NCBI GenBank assembly: GCA_041612095.1
Contig: JBFJJW010000163.1
Coordinates: 1-7,337 of the forward strand
DNA from: Solimonas sp041612095
GTDB taxonomy: Bacteria; Pseudomonadota; Gammaproteobacteria; Nevskiales; Nevskiaceae
Length of the DNA stretch: 7,337 bases
Reading direction: 5' to 3'
Below the pieces are notes generated by a model. The model saw nothing but the letters and a program-made list of their open reading frames with translations, did not search any database and was not told where the DNA came from. Made by a program: the position numbers and the translations under genes. Positions 5,101 to 7,337 of the stretch are shown here, piece after piece (the first letter of the stretch is position 1; every line of letters begins with the position of its first letter).

Positions 5101-7305
5101 ATGGATACCGTCAAGACAGCACCCGCCATCGAGCTCAGCCCCGAGGATGTCGGCACCAATACCAGCAATAACCCGCATCTGTCCGATCTGCTCGGCACGC
5201 CGGTTTCCCGCCGACAGGCGCTGCTGGGCGGGCTCTCGGGTGGTGTCGCCCTGATCGGTGGAATGTCGTTGGCCGGGTGCACGGACAGCGATGATGCCCC
5301 GCCGCTGGCACTGGGTTTCAGCGCGGTCGCCAAGAGCACGGCCGACGTGCTCACCGTGCCGGCCGGCTACACAGCGCGCCCGCTGATCTCTTGGGGCCAG
5401 CCGCTGGTTGCCGGTCAGGCCCTGCCGGCACGCATCCATGATCTGACTTCGGATCAGCAGAAGAACGCCATTGGCGATCACCACGACGGCATGGACTACT
5501 TCGGCCTCGGCGCCGGCAACACGATACCGGGCATCCCGGATCACAACAGCAGCAGTCGCGGCCTCTTGGTGATGAACCATGAAGCCACCACCGAGGACTT
5601 TGTCCACCCCGAGGGCCCCAGCTTCAACAATCTGGACGCGAGCGGCAACCTGACCAACGCCAGCGCACGCACGGTGACTGAGGAATGCCTCAAGGAAATG
5701 GCGCTGCACGGTGTTTCGATCACCGAGCTGGCCAAGGACGGTGCCGGTCAGCTGCAGGTCGTGCAGAACAGTCTCTACAACCGCCGCCTGACGGTCATGA
5801 CCGAGATGCAGCTCAGCGGCCCGATTACGGCGAAGCCGGAACTGACACGCACCCGGTTCAGCGCCGAGGCCGGCAAAACCAACCGGGCGCGTGGCACCTT
5901 GAACAACTGCGCCTTTGGTCGCACACCCTGGGGCACCTACCTGACCTGCGAGGAGAACTGGGCTGGCTACTTCAGCCATGCGGGAACGCCGACCGCCGAG
6001 CAATCGCGGTACGGGATCGGCCTGCACGGCTTTCAGCAATTGCGCTGGTACAGCGCACCGGATACAGCAGACCAGCAGCTTTCGCGCTTTCAGCTGAATC
6101 CGACCGGCGCCTCATCGTCAGAAGATTTTCGCAATGAAGCCAACACCTTCGGATATATTGTTGAAGTTGATCCATACGATCCGAACTCGACGCCGAAGAA
6201 GCGCACGGCACTGGGACGCATGAGTCACGAGGGCTGCTGGCCCTCGGTCCGCGCCGGGCGTCAGATGGCCTTCTACATGGGCGACGACAACCGCAACGAC
6301 TACTTCTACAAGTTCGTGACCGACGCCGTTTACACCGGCGGCGAGCAGCGTGTTAACGATATCCTCGACAGCGGCACGCTCTACGTCGCCAAGTTCGACG
6401 GCAACGGCGGTGGCCAGTGGCTGCCGCTGACGGTGGCCAGCCTCAACGATGCCGCCAAATTTCCCACCCAGGCGGATATCTGCGTCAACACTCGGCTTGC
6501 GGCAGATGCCGTTGGTGCCACCAAGATGGACCGACCGGAATGGGCCGCGGTGAATCCGTTGAATGGCGAGGTTTACCTGACGCTCACCAACAACTCCAAT
6601 CGCCGCCCAGCAGGTACGGCCACTACCGGCTCACAATTGCTGACCGATGCGGCGAACCCGCGCGCCTACGAAGACGCACGCGGCGCCTCCACCAGCCGCG
6701 GCAACGTCAATGGCCATACGATCCGCCTGCGCGAAAGCGGAGACGATCCGGCGGCGACCACCTTCAACTGGGATATCTACCTGTTTGGCGCCCAGGCCGA
6801 CGCCGACCCAGCCAATATCAACATCTCCAAGCTCTCCAACGAGAACGACCACTCCAGCCCGGATGGCCTGTGGTTTGATCCGCGCGGCGTGCTGTGGATT
6901 CAGACCGACGATGGCGCCTACACCGACATCACCAACTGCATGATGCTGGCAGCCATTCCAGGCCATGTCGGTGATGGTGCTGCCGCAACGATCACCAATA
7001 CCGCCAACGGTGTCAGCGGTAACCAGGTCACTGCGGTGGGTAAGGCCGCAACCCCGGATACCGTTCGCCGTTTCCTCGTCGGCCCCAAAGGCTGCGAGAT
7101 CACGGGCGTGACGATGACACCGGATGGCCGTGCGATGTTCGTCAACGTTCAGCACCCAGGGGAGAGCGGAGGCTTCGACAGCTATGACCAATCCACCCAC
7201 ACGTTCACGGCGCAGAGCAGCTTCAATGTGCTGCCAGGCGACAATCGCGCGCGTTCGGTGACGATGCTGGTGACCCGCGACGACGGCGGCATCATCGGCC
7301 TGTAG
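5101..7305 (+). CDS. phoX: PhoX family (DUF839) phosphatase, Tat-exported putative lipoprotein
   Basis: A 734-residue protein of the PhoX/DUF839 family. Characterised members are Ca2+- and Fe-dependent periplasmic or secreted alkaline phosphatases that release phosphate from phosphomonoesters. The N-terminus has a twin-arginine motif SRRQALLGG (36-44) after a 35-residue leader, then a hydrophobic stretch ending in lipobox LAGC with lipidation candidate C60. Family blocks in order: VMNHEAT (157-163), NNCAFGRTPWGTYLTCEENW (268-287), GRMSHEGCWP (372-381), FYMGDDNRNDYFYKF (391-405), MDRPEWAAVNP (476-486) with TLTNNSNR (494-501), SSPDGLWFDPRG (585-596) and GCEITGVTMTPDG (664-676). C270 is the likely counterpart of the iron-binding cysteine described in PhoX. 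The start is fixed by AGGA six bases upstream. It is transcribed divergently from uvrY and stands alone here; 32 bases follow its stop without a visible terminator. Exact substrate is not shown by sequence, and some DUF839 proteins are uncharacterised. Confidence 0.93.
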   Translation: MDTVKTAPAIELSPEDVGTNTSNNPHLSDLLGTPVSRRQALLGGLSGGVALIGGMSLAGCTDSDDAPPLALGFSAVAKSTADVLTVPAGYTARPLISWGQPLVAGQALPARIHDLTSDQQKNAIGDHHDGMDYFGLGAGNTIPGIPDHNSSSRGLLVMNHEATTEDFVHPEGPSFNNLDASGNLTNASARTVTEECLKEMALHGVSITELAKDGAGQLQVVQNSLYNRRLTVMTEMQLSGPITAKPELTRTRFSAEAGKTNRARGTLNNCAFGRTPWGTYLTCEENWAGYFSHAGTPTAEQSRYGIGLHGFQQLRWYSAPDTADQQLSRFQLNPTGASSSEDFRNEANTFGYIVEVDPYDPNSTPKKRTALGRMSHEGCWPSVRAGRQMAFYMGDDNRNDYFYKFVTDAVYTGGEQRVNDILDSGTLYVAKFDGNGGGQWLPLTVASLNDAAKFPTQADICVNTRLAADAVGATKMDRPEWAAVNPLNGEVYLTLTNNSNRRPAGTATTGSQLLTDAANPRAYEDARGASTSRGNVNGHTIRLRESGDDPAATTFNWDIYLFGAQADADPANINISKLSNENDHSSPDGLWFDPRGVLWIQTDDGAYTDITNCMMLAAIPGHVGDGAAATITNTANGVSGNQVTAVGKAATPDTVRRFLVGPKGCEITGVTMTPDGRAMFVNVQHPGESGGFDSYDQSTHTFTAQSSFNVLPGDNRARSVTMLVTRDDGGIIGL

Positions 7306-7337
7306 CCGTCAGATTGTGGTCAGCTGCGAGGAGGCCC

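Noticed and set aside
4951..6039. 362-codon open frame on the minus strand opposite the phosphatase gene
   Set aside because: It covers the divergent promoter region and the N-terminal half of the PhoX-family gene, has no recognisable motif, and the opposing frame carries the export signal and many conserved family blocks.
6631..7200. 189-codon open frame on the minus strand within the phosphatase gene
   Set aside because: It is entirely inside a conserved protein-coding region and shows no motif or ribosome site of note.
1..7337. Search for a novel defence, mobile or biosynthetic system
   Set aside because: All sizeable genes belong to well-known families in a conserved chromosomal arrangement; there are no direct repeat arrays, transposase, integrase, attachment-site duplication at the tRNA genes, or unknown gene cluster.

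Overview
This is an ordinary chromosomal segment, GC-rich throughout, most likely from a gammaproteobacterium. The main evidence is the block uvrY-uvrC-pgsA-tRNA(Gly)-tRNA(Cys), all on the minus strand. Its order matches the Escherichia coli arrangement uvrY-uvrC-pgsA-glyW-cysT-leuZ and is widely shared in Gammaproteobacteria. A lineage such as Xanthomonadales or Nevskiales is possible, but the sequence alone does not settle it. No mobile element, CRISPR array, phage gene or novel gene cluster was found.

Layout from left to right. Positions 1-205 hold no gene I can establish, but contain a perfect TATAAT on the minus strand that may drive a gene lying beyond the left edge. Positions 206-1297 (minus) encode a YrbG-like Ca2+/Na+ antiporter of the CaCA superfamily. 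Positions 1298-1509 are non-coding. Next come tRNA-Cys(GCA) and tRNA-Gly(GCC), both minus, separated by a clear rho-independent terminator, and each with its own -10 element TACAAT. Positions 1862-4954 (minus) hold pgsA, uvrC and uvrY, with gaps of about 20 bases between genes; they are transcribed in the order uvrY, uvrC, pgsA. A 146-base divergent intergenic region (4955-5100) separates uvrY from a plus-strand gene (5101-7305) for a large PhoX/DUF839-family phosphatase with a twin-arginine signal and a lipobox.

Function. The uvrY-uvrC-pgsA operon joins a two-component response regulator (BarA/UvrY, equivalent to GacS/GacA), the nucleotide excision repair endonuclease subunit, and the committed step of phosphatidylglycerol synthesis. 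The co-location is ancient and conserved, but the three products do not share one pathway. The flanking antiporter and PhoX-like gene are not part of that conserved block.

The details most worth a second look are all small. The tRNA pair is uncoupled by a terminator whose T-run overlaps the next promoter. leuZ is absent from its usual place. tRNA-Cys has an A-C mismatch in its T-stem. The phosphatase looks like a Tat-exported lipoprotein, and a weak Pho-box-like motif lies in its upstream region.
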